A stretch of 64,000 bases of DNA from Nitrospira sp. MA-1 (GTDB taxonomy: Bacteria; Nitrospirota; Nitrospiria; Nitrospirales; UBA8639): NCBI GenBank assembly GCA_032139905.1, contig JAQJDB010000006.1:434001-498000 (forward strand), given 5' to 3'. This document shows, piece by piece, positions 39,692-48,698 of this stretch. The notes below the pieces were generated by a model, which was not told the DNA's origin, searched no databases, and worked only from the letters and a program-made list of their open reading frames with translations. Within the stretch, counting starts at the first letter, position 1. Each line of letters begins with the position of its first letter. The position numbers were made by a program, and so were the translations under genes.

Positions 39692-40732
39692 GTGATTTTA
39701 GGAATTGAAACATCATGTGATGAGACGGCTGTGGCCGTGTTGGATGGGGATGGTCACATCCTCTCAAATATATTGGATTCGCAGGTTGAGGTGCATGCCC
39801 GTTACGGGGGAGTGGTCCCGGAATTGGCTTCGCGTCGTCATATGGAATGCCTGGAACTTTTGACAAGGGAAGCCTTGGATCAGGCCAAGGTTTCTCTTTC
39901 CCAATTAACGGGAATAGCGGTCACCAATCGTCCTGGATTGGTAGGGGCCTTACTTGTTGGAGTAAATTTTGCCAAAGCTCTGGCCTATGCCACCAATATA
40001 CCCTTGGTGACGGTTAATCATTTGGAGGGGCATTTGGCGTCGGCATGGTTGTCCGATCCGAATTTGCCCACCCCAACCATGGTCTTGATTGCGTCTGGTG
40101 GGCACACGCATTTGGCATTGGTGCCTCATCGTGGAGAATATCAGTTCATTGGATGGACGATGGATGATGCTGCGGGTGAGGCGTTCGATAAAGGCGCCAA
40201 AATGCTTGGGCTTCCTTATCCTGGTGGTCCGGCAATTGACCGGCTTGCCAAACAGGGGAATGCTCAATATGTATCCTTCCCTCGCCCAACACTCCGAAGC
40301 CAAAATTTCAATTTTAGTTTCAGTGGGCTGAAAACCGCGCTTCGATATTTTGTGCGGGATGAACAACAAAAGGGGAGCTCTCCCTTGCCCGTAGCGGATA
40401 TAGCGGCCAGTTACCAGGAAGCGATTGTGGATGTATTGGTGGAAAAACTTTGCCGCGCCGCTCGTCAATATGATGTGAAAGGGGTCTCAGTTGTGGGAGG
40501 AGTAGCGGCAAACTCTCGCCTTCGTCTGAGGCTTGAAGAGCGTGCTCGCACATTAGGGCTGCATGTAACTCTACCTCACCGTGCGCTCTGCACGGACAAT
40601 GGTGCCATGATTGCGGCTGCGGGGCTTGAAAAACTCAAGCGCAAGGAGAGGGCAGCATGGGATGTGGATGCGATTTCTACGTTGCAATGTAAATATGATG
40701 AATCCGCAATGGCTGGAGTCCTGTCTCAATGA
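39692..40732 (+). CDS. tsaD: tRNA N6-adenosine threonylcarbamoyltransferase TsaD
   Basis: Transfers the threonylcarbamoyl group to A37 of ANN-decoding tRNAs together with TsaB and TsaE. Motifs are ILGIETSCDETAVAVLDGDG at the N-terminus, the metal-binding VNHLEGHLASAW, IASGGHTHL, and GGVAANSRLR near the C-terminus. The frame opens at a TTG (39668), but GTG at 39692 fits the family N-terminus and has AAAAGGA eight bases upstream, giving 346 residues. tsaB and tsaE are not in the window. Confidence 0.94.
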   Translation: MILGIETSCDETAVAVLDGDGHILSNILDSQVEVHARYGGVVPELASRRHMECLELLTREALDQAKVSLSQLTGIAVTNRPGLVGALLVGVNFAKALAYATNIPLVTVNHLEGHLASAWLSDPNLPTPTMVLIASGGHTHLALVPHRGEYQFIGWTMDDAAGEAFDKGAKMLGLPYPGGPAIDRLAKQGNAQYVSFPRPTLRSQNFNFSFSGLKTALRYFVRDEQQKGSSPLPVADIAASYQEAIVDVLVEKLCRAARQYDVKGVSVVGGVAANSRLRLRLEERARTLGLHVTLPHRALCTDNGAMIAAAGLEKLKRKERAAWDVDAISTLQCKYDESAMAGVLSQ

Positions 40733-40816
40733 CTCCGATGATACGGCAAAAGGAGAAGAGTTATTCCTGTTGTCCTAGGTAATCTACATGGGTTAAAGGC
40801 TAATCATATTAGCCGA

Positions 40817-42466
40817 ATGGAGCGTCTTTACCGTCGACGAATCCCTCCAGAAAAAGTCGTAACTCCAGAGGTGGCTCGGGAATGTGCTGAACTGACCTAT
40901 GAGACGAGACGGCAAATCGGGCTTTTGGTCAATCGACAAGGCCAAGTTGAATCGGTCTTGATCGGTGACCACCACGAATTGGTCATCCCTCACCTTTCGA
41001 GGAGCCGTTCGGGCCTTCGATTATTACGAGGGGTTCGGTTAGTCCATACACACCTCAACAATCAACCGCTGACCCAGGATGATCTGACCGACCTCGCTCT
41101 TCTTCGGCTGGATTTAATCATGGCTCTTGGTGTGGGAAAAGATGGCAGCCTTCGTGATGCCTATGTGGCGCACATTCTTTCGAATCCCATCCAGGGGCGA
41201 ACTACGTTGGAATTACCGCCTTGTGCCTTTCACTCGTTTCAATTGGATTGCCAGCAATTTATTCAATCATTGGAGCAAGAAATTGTTCGGTCGAACCCGG
41301 GCTTACGAGAAGGTGTTCGGGAGGGGAGAGCCATCCTGGTCAGTGTCAGCACAGGGAATGCCGCTTCTGAAGAAGGGCGCCTCCAGGAATTACAAGAATT
41401 GGTGCGTGCCCAGGACGTTGAGGTCTTAGGGTGTATCACTCAACGGTTAGGAGCGATTCATCCAAAGTTTGTGGTTGGTTCGGGGAAGATGAAAGAATTG
41501 GCAATTCGTGCGCTGCAATCCGGTGCCGATACCTTGATATTTGATCAGGATTTGACTCCAGCCCAGGTTCGGGGTATTTCGGAAATCACGGATCTGCGGG
41601 TCTTGGACCGATCACAAGTCATTCTCGATATTTTCGCACAACGGGCGCATTCCTCCATTGGGAAAATTCAAGTTGAGCTGGCACAATTGCGGTATTTGCT
41701 CCCACGACTTGCTCAATCCAGTACCGCTCTTTCCCGATTAGCGGGAGGAATTGGGACCCGAGGACCTGGAGAAACCAAGCTGGAGACGGATCGCCGTCGA
41801 GCCCGTGAGCGCATTCAGCGCTTGGAGCGGGATTTGGAGTCTATGGCGCATGGTCGTCAGGAACAACGGAAAATGCGTATGAAGCGAGGGCTTCCCATCA
41901 TTTCCATCATTGGCTATACCAATGTGGGGAAGTCGACTCTATTAAATGCGTTGACGAAAAGCCAAGTCTCTGTAAAAGATCGCGTCTTTGAAACCCTTGA
42001 TACGGTCAATCGGCGATGGTATCTACCTGGATTAGGCGACGTCATTCTGACGGATACCGTAGGATTCATCCGAGATTTGCCAAAAGACCTTATGGCGGCA
42101 TTTCAGACCACCTTGCTGGAATTGCAGGAAGCCGATGTGTTACTCCACGTGATAGATGCCCATGTGCCGGATCCTGGGCAGCATATCATCGCAGTTGACA
42201 ATGTGTTGAAGGAATTGGGCCTTGAAAACATTCCCAGCCTGCGTTTTTTTAATAAGGCGGATCTGATGGTCGAAGAAGACGTCCAACTCCTTTGTCAGCG
42301 ATATGGCGGAATGGGGGGATCGGCGTTACAAGACGCGTCATTGCTCATGATTCAGCAGGAACTCACGACTCTTCTTCGTGGCCTTCAGGCGGAAGGTGGC
42401 AGGAAGGGAAATTCTCATGAAATGCCTCTCTATCCTCTTCCGGCTGCGGCCGAGACCTTTCCATGA
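40817..42466 (+). CDS. hflX: GTPase HflX, long form
   Basis: HflX is a ribosome-associated GTPase that can split stalled 70S ribosomes. The 549-residue protein is longer than the usual 430 or so. Residues of about 1-165 form an extra N-terminal domain. The HflX domain then follows (GSGKMKELAI, LTPAQVRGISEI, GIGTRGPGETKLETDRR), then the G domain with P-loop GYTNVGKSTLLNA, DTVGFIRDLP and NKAD. The stop overlaps the nth start (ATGA). Confidence 0.93.
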   Translation: MERLYRRRIPPEKVVTPEVARECAELTYETRRQIGLLVNRQGQVESVLIGDHHELVIPHLSRSRSGLRLLRGVRLVHTHLNNQPLTQDDLTDLALLRLDLIMALGVGKDGSLRDAYVAHILSNPIQGRTTLELPPCAFHSFQLDCQQFIQSLEQEIVRSNPGLREGVREGRAILVSVSTGNAASEEGRLQELQELVRAQDVEVLGCITQRLGAIHPKFVVGSGKMKELAIRALQSGADTLIFDQDLTPAQVRGISEITDLRVLDRSQVILDIFAQRAHSSIGKIQVELAQLRYLLPRLAQSSTALSRLAGGIGTRGPGETKLETDRRRARERIQRLERDLESMAHGRQEQRKMRMKRGLPIISIIGYTNVGKSTLLNALTKSQVSVKDRVFETLDTVNRRWYLPGLGDVILTDTVGFIRDLPKDLMAAFQTTLLELQEADVLLHVIDAHVPDPGQHIIAVDNVLKELGLENIPSLRFFNKADLMVEEDVQLLCQRYGGMGGSALQDASLLMIQQELTTLLRGLQAEGGRKGNSHEMPLYPLPAAAETFP

Positions 42467-43164
42467 GGGGTCTTGCTTCGATGAGCCGGCTCAGAACAGC
42501 ACGACATCCAATTGAATCGCCGGTGGAGGCGAAAAAGCGGGTAGGCCGGATTCTTGCGGCATTGGCTAAATCCGTTCCCGACGTCAGGGTAGAGTTAGAT
42601 TCATCCAACCGGCTTGAGCTGTTAGTGGCCACGATTCTTTCGGCGCAATGTACAGACCAGAGAGTCAACCAGGTCACGCCGAACCTCTTTGCCCGCTATC
42701 GCACGGCACAGGATTATGCCAATGCGGATCCAGCGGAATTAGAAGCTCTCATTCGGACAACGGGGTTTTATAAAAATAAGGGGCGTCATCTTATTGGGTG
42801 TGGCCAGGCACTGGTGCAACGTTTTCACGGAATGGTGCCAGGGACGATGGAGGACTTGACTACCCTGCCTGGCGTTGGGCGAAAAACGGCCAATGTTATT
42901 TTAGGGAGTTCGGTGGGAGAGCCTGCCATTGTGGTAGATACCCATGTGAAACGGGTAGCCAATCGGCTCGGCTTGACGAAAAGCCAGGATCCGACAAAAA
43001 TTGAAGAGGATCTTCAACGGCTTTTGCCAAAAGCGCAATGGACGGTTGGAGCCCAGCGCCTCCTGCTTCACGGGCGGTATGTGTGTCTGGCCAGAACGCC
43101 CAAGTGTGCTCATTGTGTGATCGCTTCAGACTGTGGATGGGAAGGAAAACAAAAGCTATTATGA
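42463..43164 (+). CDS. nth: Endonuclease III (DNA glycosylase/AP lyase)
   Basis: Removes oxidised pyrimidines in base-excision repair. The 233-residue protein shows ILSAQCTDQRVNQVTP, the helix-hairpin-helix TLPGVGRKTANVILG with the catalytic Lys, and the catalytic Asp in VVDTHVKRVANRLG. The iron-sulfur cluster cysteines are Cys208, 215, 218 and 224 (C-x6-C-x2-C-x5-C). It overlaps hflX and yicC by four bases each. ATG at 42481 is an alternative start. Confidence 0.94.
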   Translation: MRGLASMSRLRTARHPIESPVEAKKRVGRILAALAKSVPDVRVELDSSNRLELLVATILSAQCTDQRVNQVTPNLFARYRTAQDYANADPAELEALIRTTGFYKNKGRHLIGCGQALVQRFHGMVPGTMEDLTTLPGVGRKTANVILGSSVGEPAIVVDTHVKRVANRLGLTKSQDPTKIEEDLQRLLPKAQWTVGAQRLLLHGRYVCLARTPKCAHCVIASDCGWEGKQKLL

Positions 43165-44039
43165 AAAGTATGACCGGTTTTGGAAAACGAGAATCCCTCT
43201 GTCAGGGAACCATGGTTGGGGTTGAAGTTCGATCCGTCAATCATCGGTTTTGCGAGATGATGGTGCGTCTGCCTAAGTCTCTTTCTCATATGGAGTTGGA
43301 ACTCAAGGAGCAAGTCAAACGTTCGTGTGAGCGGGGTCGAATTGAATTGACCGTGACCATGAATGGGGGAGGGTCTGGAGCCAATAAAACCGTTCAACTG
43401 GATCGCGCCATGGCGAGGCGGTATGTTCAAGGGTTGCGCGAACTACAACGGGAATTCAAGCTGGGTGGAACGGTGGATGTAAATGTGGTGGCAGGGTTTC
43501 GGGATCTTTTTTCCACCAGTGAGGAGCCCACGGTGATCAAGGATGTGCCGAAGGTTGTTGAAGGACTAGTCCAGCGTGCCTTGACCGATTTGGAAAAAAT
43601 GCGCAAGAAAGAAGGCACTGCCTTACAAAAAGATCTCTTACAGCGAGTCCAGATAGTCGAGGAACGGCTTCATGTAGTTCAGCAACGCATTCCTTCTGCC
43701 CTGCAGGTGGCCGCTGATCGTCTGAAAGCCAGAGTCGCCAAGTTACTAGAAGGCGAACGGGTGAATGACGATCGAATTGCTCAAGAAATAGCCATGTTGG
43801 CGGAACGATCAGACGTGACGGAAGAATTAACACGGTTGCAGAGTCATGTGGCACAATTTCGCTCCACACTCAAATCCAAGGGTGCCGTTGGAAAACGGCT
43901 TGATTTTCTTCTCCAGGAAATGGGGAGGGAAGTGAATACCATAGGATCAAAGGCCAGCGATTCCGAAATTTCCGGACAAGTTGTGGATTTGAAGAGTGAA
44001 TTAGAAAAAATTCGGGAACAGGTTCAAAATATTGAATAA
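43161..44039 (+). CDS. yicC: YicC-family endoribonuclease-like protein
   Basis: A 292-residue protein of the YicC/YloC family, now associated with RNA cleavage in other bacteria. The signature N-terminus MKSMTGFGKRE, the SVNHRFCEMMVRLP segment and the C-terminal GKRLDFLLQEMGREVNTIGSK are present. The frame opens further upstream inside nth, but the family start fixes 43161, which overlaps the nth stop. It precedes gmk, a common arrangement. Confidence 0.93.
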   Translation: MKSMTGFGKRESLCQGTMVGVEVRSVNHRFCEMMVRLPKSLSHMELELKEQVKRSCERGRIELTVTMNGGGSGANKTVQLDRAMARRYVQGLRELQREFKLGGTVDVNVVAGFRDLFSTSEEPTVIKDVPKVVEGLVQRALTDLEKMRKKEGTALQKDLLQRVQIVEERLHVVQQRIPSALQVAADRLKARVAKLLEGERVNDDRIAQEIAMLAERSDVTEELTRLQSHVAQFRSTLKSKGAVGKRLDFLLQEMGREVNTIGSKASDSEISGQVVDLKSELEKIREQVQNIE

Positions 44040-44060
44040 TCGGTCCAGCCATGTCATAAC

Positions 44061-44678
44061 GTGGGAGAAACGTTGTCAATAAAGGGGAAGAAATTGTTAT
44101 TTGTCGTATCAGGTCCTTCCGGGGTAGGGAAGTCGACGCTCTGCCGGCATATTTTGAAAACCATTCCCGACATTCGCCTTTCGGTGTCGTATACCACGCG
44201 GAAGCCACGGTCCGGCGAAACGGATGGCAAGGAGTACAGGTTTATTTCGGAAACTGAGTTTCACGCAAAAATTTCCGAGCACGCGTTTGCTGAATATGCA
44301 GAAGTCTATGGACGATTATACGGAACACCATGGAAGGAGTTGGAGCAGGAGTCCGGTTCGAACACGGATATCTTGTTGGACATCGATGTGCAGGGCGCGC
44401 GGCAGGTCATGAAAAATCTTCAAAAAGCTGTGACGGTATTCATTCTGCCTCCTTCTTTGGAGGTCCTTCGGAGCCGTCTGGTTGAACGGGCGACGGATAC
44501 ATCGGACGAGCAGGAGCGTCGGTTTCAGAAATCCCAAGAGGAGATGCGGAGTTACTCGGAATACCAATATACGATTCGCAATGAAACTCTGGAGCAGGCC
44601 ATCGAGGAACTTCAAGCCGTCATTATGGCTGAACGCGTTCGAACCACCCATGTCGATGCCACACATGTGTTCCGATAA
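44061..44678 (+). CDS. gmk: Guanylate kinase
   Basis: Phosphorylates GMP to GDP. The 205-residue protein has P-loop GPSGVGKSTL, the GMP-binding SVSYTTRKPRSGETDGKEY, and the lid region RLVERATDTSDEQERR. The GTG at 44061 opens the frame. A TTG at 44073 with GGGAGA five bases upstream is an alternative start that would remove four residues. It sits 21 bases after yicC and before rpoZ, forming a typical yicC-gmk-rpoZ-coaBC run. Confidence 0.94.
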   Translation: MGETLSIKGKKLLFVVSGPSGVGKSTLCRHILKTIPDIRLSVSYTTRKPRSGETDGKEYRFISETEFHAKISEHAFAEYAEVYGRLYGTPWKELEQESGSNTDILLDIDVQGARQVMKNLQKAVTVFILPPSLEVLRSRLVERATDTSDEQERRFQKSQEEMRSYSEYQYTIRNETLEQAIEELQAVIMAERVRTTHVDATHVFR

Positions 44679-44757
44679 ATGCTGCATTGATGGGATTGAT
44701 TTGTGTAGACTATTCATCTGATCAGGTGTTTTTCACAGAAAGGAAAGAGGATATCCA

Positions 44758-45129
44758 ATGGATGCATTATCGTTATTACCCGAACATCACCAAAAAGAAT
44801 TTGATTCACGGTATCGGATCGTATTGATTGCTGCCCAGCGGGCCAAGCAATTGGTTCGGGGTGGAGAGCCCTACGGAGCCAGCAAATTTTCAAAAGACAC
44901 CTCGAGGGCTTTGGAAGAAGTGCTGAACAAACAGGTCCCGTATTTAATAGGCCAGGAAGCCAAAGAAGCCATTAAAAATGCCAAACGAGCAAATGAACGT
45001 CCCATTGATCCGGCTCTCTATGCACAGCCGGATGAAAATGCCCAAGAAATCAAAAAAGAATTGAGTGTGTATATCGATGACACGGCTCAACATCTTGGCA
45101 CCGTGGTTGAACCTGAAGAACAGAGCTGA
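44758..45129 (+). CDS. rpoZ: RNA polymerase omega subunit
   Basis: Omega helps assemble RNA polymerase around beta-prime. The protein is 123 residues, longer than the E. coli form. It has the family start region FDSRYRIVLIAAQRAKQLVRGG, the SKFSKDTSRALEEV segment, then a charged tail. The gmk-rpoZ-coaBC context supports the call. The ATG follows GAAAGAGGA. Confidence 0.85.
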   Translation: MDALSLLPEHHQKEFDSRYRIVLIAAQRAKQLVRGGEPYGASKFSKDTSRALEEVLNKQVPYLIGQEAKEAIKNAKRANERPIDPALYAQPDENAQEIKKELSVYIDDTAQHLGTVVEPEEQS

Positions 45130-45156
45130 ATTGACTTGGCGGGAGATTCCATCAGG

Positions 45157-46398
45157 ATGAGCACCGGATTAACAGGGAAGCGGATTGTCCTTGGAGTCAC
45201 GGGAAGTATTGCTGCCTATAAGGCAGTGGGACTTGTACGGTTGTTGACTCAAGCCGGCGCCGGGGTTCATGTGGTCATGACGGATTCAGCGACCAGGTTC
45301 ATCGCCCCCCTGACGTTTGAAGTGTTGTCAGGAAATCCGGTGGCGAGTGATGTCTTTGCCGGCCATCAGGACATGAAGCACCTGTCCTTAACGGAACATG
45401 CCGATTTGTTGCTCGTGGCTCCCTGTACCGCGAACACTTTAGCCAAAATGGCTCTCGGGTTAGCCGACAATTTACTGGGAACCCTCTCACTCACCGTTCA
45501 ATGTCCCGTGATGGTCTGTCCGGCGATGGATGGGGAAATGTGGGCCCATCCGGCGGTCCAAGCCCATGCACAGACTCTGCGCCATCGAGGGGTGGTCCTG
45601 GTTGAGCCGGAAGTTGGGGCGTTGGCCTCCGGAGAATGGGGACAGGGGCGTTTGGCTGCCGAGGAAGTCATCATGTCGACGGTGGTAGACCTCCTGCATC
45701 GCCGAACAGATTGGCAAGCGGAGCGTGTCCTGATATCGGCGGGTCCCACGCAGGAACCCATTGATCCTGTGCGATTCATCAGTAACGGGTCATCAGGTAA
45801 AATGGGATTTGCCTTGGCCGAGGCCGCCGCTGCACGCGGGGCCGAGGTCGTCTTGGTCACGGGTCCCACGCAGTTAAAAGCTCCGAAGAATGTGACCGTG
45901 ATCCCGGTGGTCACCGCAGAAGACATGTTGCAGGCGCTCACGGCACGATTTGAATGGGCAACCACGCTCTGCATGACGGCTGCGGTGGGAGATTTTCGCC
46001 CAAAACAGGCGCATGCACAGAAAGTCAAAAAAGACCAATGGCATGGCGAAGGGTTGGATTTGGAACGGACGCCGGATATATTAATGGCACTCTCCGCCCA
46101 GCGGACACACCAACGCCTGATTGGCTTTGCGGCTGAAACTGACCATCTTATTGAGCATGGACAGGCCAAGCTTGCCAGCAAACATTTGGATATGCTGATT
46201 GTGAATCACATCGGCGGAGAGCAGTCTGCCTTTGGAAATGATACCAATGAGGTGTATGTTCTTACGCCGGGTGCTGCCCCGCACCACATCCCACGCATGC
46301 CGAAACGACAGCTTGCCGATATGCTCTTAGATCGTATCGTGTCCCTTCCAGTTCAGCCTTCCAGGCAGCAGAAGACCCTGTCTTCACCGACGTCGTAG
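45157..46398 (+). CDS. coaBC: Phosphopantothenoylcysteine decarboxylase / phosphopantothenate-cysteine ligase CoaBC
   Basis: Carries out two steps of coenzyme A synthesis. The N-terminal flavoprotein decarboxylase shows LGVTGSIAAYKAVGLVRLL, APCTANTLAKMA and PAMDGEMW. The C-terminal ligase shows ISAGPTQEPIDPVRFISN, SGKMGFALAEAA and the later FAAETDHLIEHGQAKL. A TTG at 45136 would add seven residues; ATG at 45157 is preferred because the family N-terminus begins just after it. Length is 413 residues. Confidence 0.94.
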   Translation: MSTGLTGKRIVLGVTGSIAAYKAVGLVRLLTQAGAGVHVVMTDSATRFIAPLTFEVLSGNPVASDVFAGHQDMKHLSLTEHADLLLVAPCTANTLAKMALGLADNLLGTLSLTVQCPVMVCPAMDGEMWAHPAVQAHAQTLRHRGVVLVEPEVGALASGEWGQGRLAAEEVIMSTVVDLLHRRTDWQAERVLISAGPTQEPIDPVRFISNGSSGKMGFALAEAAAARGAEVVLVTGPTQLKAPKNVTVIPVVTAEDMLQALTARFEWATTLCMTAAVGDFRPKQAHAQKVKKDQWHGEGLDLERTPDILMALSAQRTHQRLIGFAAETDHLIEHGQAKLASKHLDMLIVNHIGGEQSAFGNDTNEVYVLTPGAAPHHIPRMPKRQLADMLLDRIVSLPVQPSRQQKTLSSPTS

Positions 46399-46837
46399 TT
46401 TGTGCTCACCTGATGGGGGTGTCTTCCCATCCTTTTCCATTCTGAATGAACGAAATCGCCAGAGCCGGAAGGCATTGATTGTGTGGTGAATGGCCACCAA
46501 GGGTCATCATGGATTGTGCGTCAGGATATCGATAACGAGTGAAAAATGAAGCAAGAATCTCAAAGAACAAGAAAAAACTTAACTTTAGGAACTCATAAGC
46601 CGATAAGAATAGTATGGAAGGATTTTTCATTAATATTGTCTTTTTCGCCTGGCTCATTTCCATGGTTCTTCTGGCTATCCGAAGAATCTAACCCCTCTCC
46701 TCCACCCCGGTTCAGAAGAAGGTCTTGGCTCCTCATTGAAACCTTCACAACAGGGACGAGTCAGGGAATGGGGCCACAAGACCTGTTGCTGTCGAGGGTT
46801 CTCACGCGTGTGGACCAAATGGTCTGTCCAGGGAATC
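46399..46837. other. Gene-free stretch between coaBC and pyk, with a tiny hydrophobic frame
   Basis: Frames at 46406-46663 (-) and 46546-46899 (+) overlap and are unconvincing. The one item worth recording is a 25-codon frame at 46614-46691 (+), MEGFFINIVFFAWLISMVLL then AIRRI. It would be a single membrane helix with a basic end, but no ribosome site precedes it. The pyk terminator is not evident. Confidence 0.35.
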
Positions 46838-48238
46838 TTAGGGAATCGCTCGGATTTGAATCCCATCGACCCGCTCTTGAGCCAACACGTCTGAGATAAT
46901 CACGACCTTATCTCCCGCTTGGAAATGTTCCCGGGCTTTTAAAATTCGAAATGCGGTTTGGAGTGTTTTCTCCGGGTCTGAACTAAAGTCGATCCGAAAG
47001 GGATAGACGCCTCGATTCAGCGTCATCGTTCGACGGGATTGACTCCCGTTCGTGAAAGCATAAATGTTCGTGGAAAATGGACGACAATTCGAGACCAAAT
47101 CCGCCATGATGCCTCGACGGGTGATCACGACAATTCCTTTGGCGTGTAATCCTTCCGCGAGCTGGACGGCGGCGGTGGCCAATTGCTGTTTGTCTGTCGT
47201 CAGCTTTAACTGTTTCGCAAACTGCAATCCTGGAATGGCTTCGGTTTTGATGGAGATTTTTCTCAGATACTCGATACATTTCAGCGGATATTTTCCGACC
47301 GTGGTTTCCCCGGATAACATTACCCCATCGACTTCCTCATAGATGGCATTGGCCACGTCAGTGACTTCGGCGCGCGTGGGGATGGGATTATGGATCATTG
47401 ATTCCAGGAGATGGGTGGCCACGATCACGCGTTTGCCGGATTCCGCACAGAGCCGCACGATTCTCCGTTGCACATTCGGCAAATCCTCCAGGTTGATTTC
47501 TGCTCCCAAATCTCCGCGAGCCACCATAATGCCATCCGATTCCTGAATAATTTCTTCCAGATTACGGACCCCTTCCTGATCTTCAATCTTGGCAATAATT
47601 TTCACTCTCCCCACTTTGTGGCCCATAAGCTGTCGTAATTGTCGGATATCTTTCGCTTCTCGAACAAAGGAAAGAGCAATGAAATCCACATCGGCGGCTA
47701 AACCAAAGGCAATGTCTTTTTCGTCCTTTTGGGTAATGGCAGGGAGATTGACGCGGATTCCAGGTAAATTGACATGGCGTTTACTTTTCAATACCCCCCC
47801 ATCAAGGACCCGGCACTGCATGAGACGATCCTGTTTTTCAAGGACCTCAAAATTAATCAACCCGTTATCCACGGTAATCTTATCTCCGACATTCACAGAT
47901 TCCATTAAATCGGCGTAGTTGATGTGAATAGAGCTTTCTTCCACATCCATCGGACCACGCGCAGAAATAGAAACGATCGTGCCTTCCTGGAGATTGAGGT
48001 CAATCGATAAATCTCCTGTCCGGATTTCAGGGCCTTGGGTATCTAGAAGAATCGGAATAGGAAATGGGACCTTGGTATTGAGCGTCTTAATATGTTTGAT
48101 CACTTTGGCATGGGATTCGTGGGTTCCATGGGACATGTTCAACCGCACGATGTTCATGCCGGCATCATACATTTTGCGCAACATTTCATAAGATTCGGTT
48201 ACCGGTCCGATCGTGCAGATGATTTTTGTCTTTTGCAT
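46838..48238 (-). CDS. pyk: Pyruvate kinase
   Basis: Converts phosphoenolpyruvate and ADP to pyruvate and ATP. The 466-residue protein begins TKIICTIGPVTESYEMLRK and has NIVRLNMSHG, the metal and phosphate site FIALSFVREAKD, the catalytic KIIAKIEDQEGVRN, MVARGDLGAEI, and MLSGETTVGKYP. The C-terminal allosteric domain is present. It is divergent from the phosphofructokinase fusion, so the two irreversible glycolytic steps flank one intergenic region. Confidence 0.95.
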   Translation of the reverse strand: MQKTKIICTIGPVTESYEMLRKMYDAGMNIVRLNMSHGTHESHAKVIKHIKTLNTKVPFPIPILLDTQGPEIRTGDLSIDLNLQEGTIVSISARGPMDVEESSIHINYADLMESVNVGDKITVDNGLINFEVLEKQDRLMQCRVLDGGVLKSKRHVNLPGIRVNLPAITQKDEKDIAFGLAADVDFIALSFVREAKDIRQLRQLMGHKVGRVKIIAKIEDQEGVRNLEEIIQESDGIMVARGDLGAEINLEDLPNVQRRIVRLCAESGKRVIVATHLLESMIHNPIPTRAEVTDVANAIYEEVDGVMLSGETTVGKYPLKCIEYLRKISIKTEAIPGLQFAKQLKLTTDKQQLATAAVQLAEGLHAKGIVVITRRGIMADLVSNCRPFSTNIYAFTNGSQSRRTMTLNRGVYPFRIDFSSDPEKTLQTAFRILKAREHFQAGDKVVIISDVLAQERVDGIQIRAIP

Positions 48239-48698
48239 GAATGGGTCCCTATCAGTTTTTCATGATCGTGAATGGTGGAAACGATCTCATCATCCTAAAC
48301 ACGGGTGTCAAAAAGGGATTGGGTGCCCCAGTTTCCGGTTGAGGTTCATCGGATTGTCGGTATTCGTGTCGCTGGAGTGCTGCTTGGCGCGGAAGATATC
48401 CCACCTCCCTGTGGGTACTCATGAAGTGTAGCCCACTACAGCGTTAAACTCTAGCATGGTGTATCACCGCGGTCGGGACTCCATTGTGTTGGCGTGGTAT
48501 CACCCACCGGGTGAGTGAAAGAAGGGCGTCATTTCCACGAGGCGGGAGAACCGTATGCACAGGATATTTGTATCGACAGGAGATGAATCAAATGTTTATG
48601 GAGGAGGACGTGCGTTGTCGATAAGGTCGAATCATATTATGATGATGCAAGATGAATATGAAACCAATAATAGCTGAAGAATTTGGTGAGGTGAATAG
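48239..48698. promoter_or_regulatory. Divergent intergenic region between pyk and the phosphofructokinase fusion
   Basis: These 460 bases must hold promoters for both genes. The stretch from 48580 to 48690 is AT-rich. GGTGAGG six to twelve bases before the ATG at 48699 is the ribosome site of the fusion gene. I cannot assign a reliable -35/-10 pair and see no palindrome strong enough to call an operator. Confidence 0.4.
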
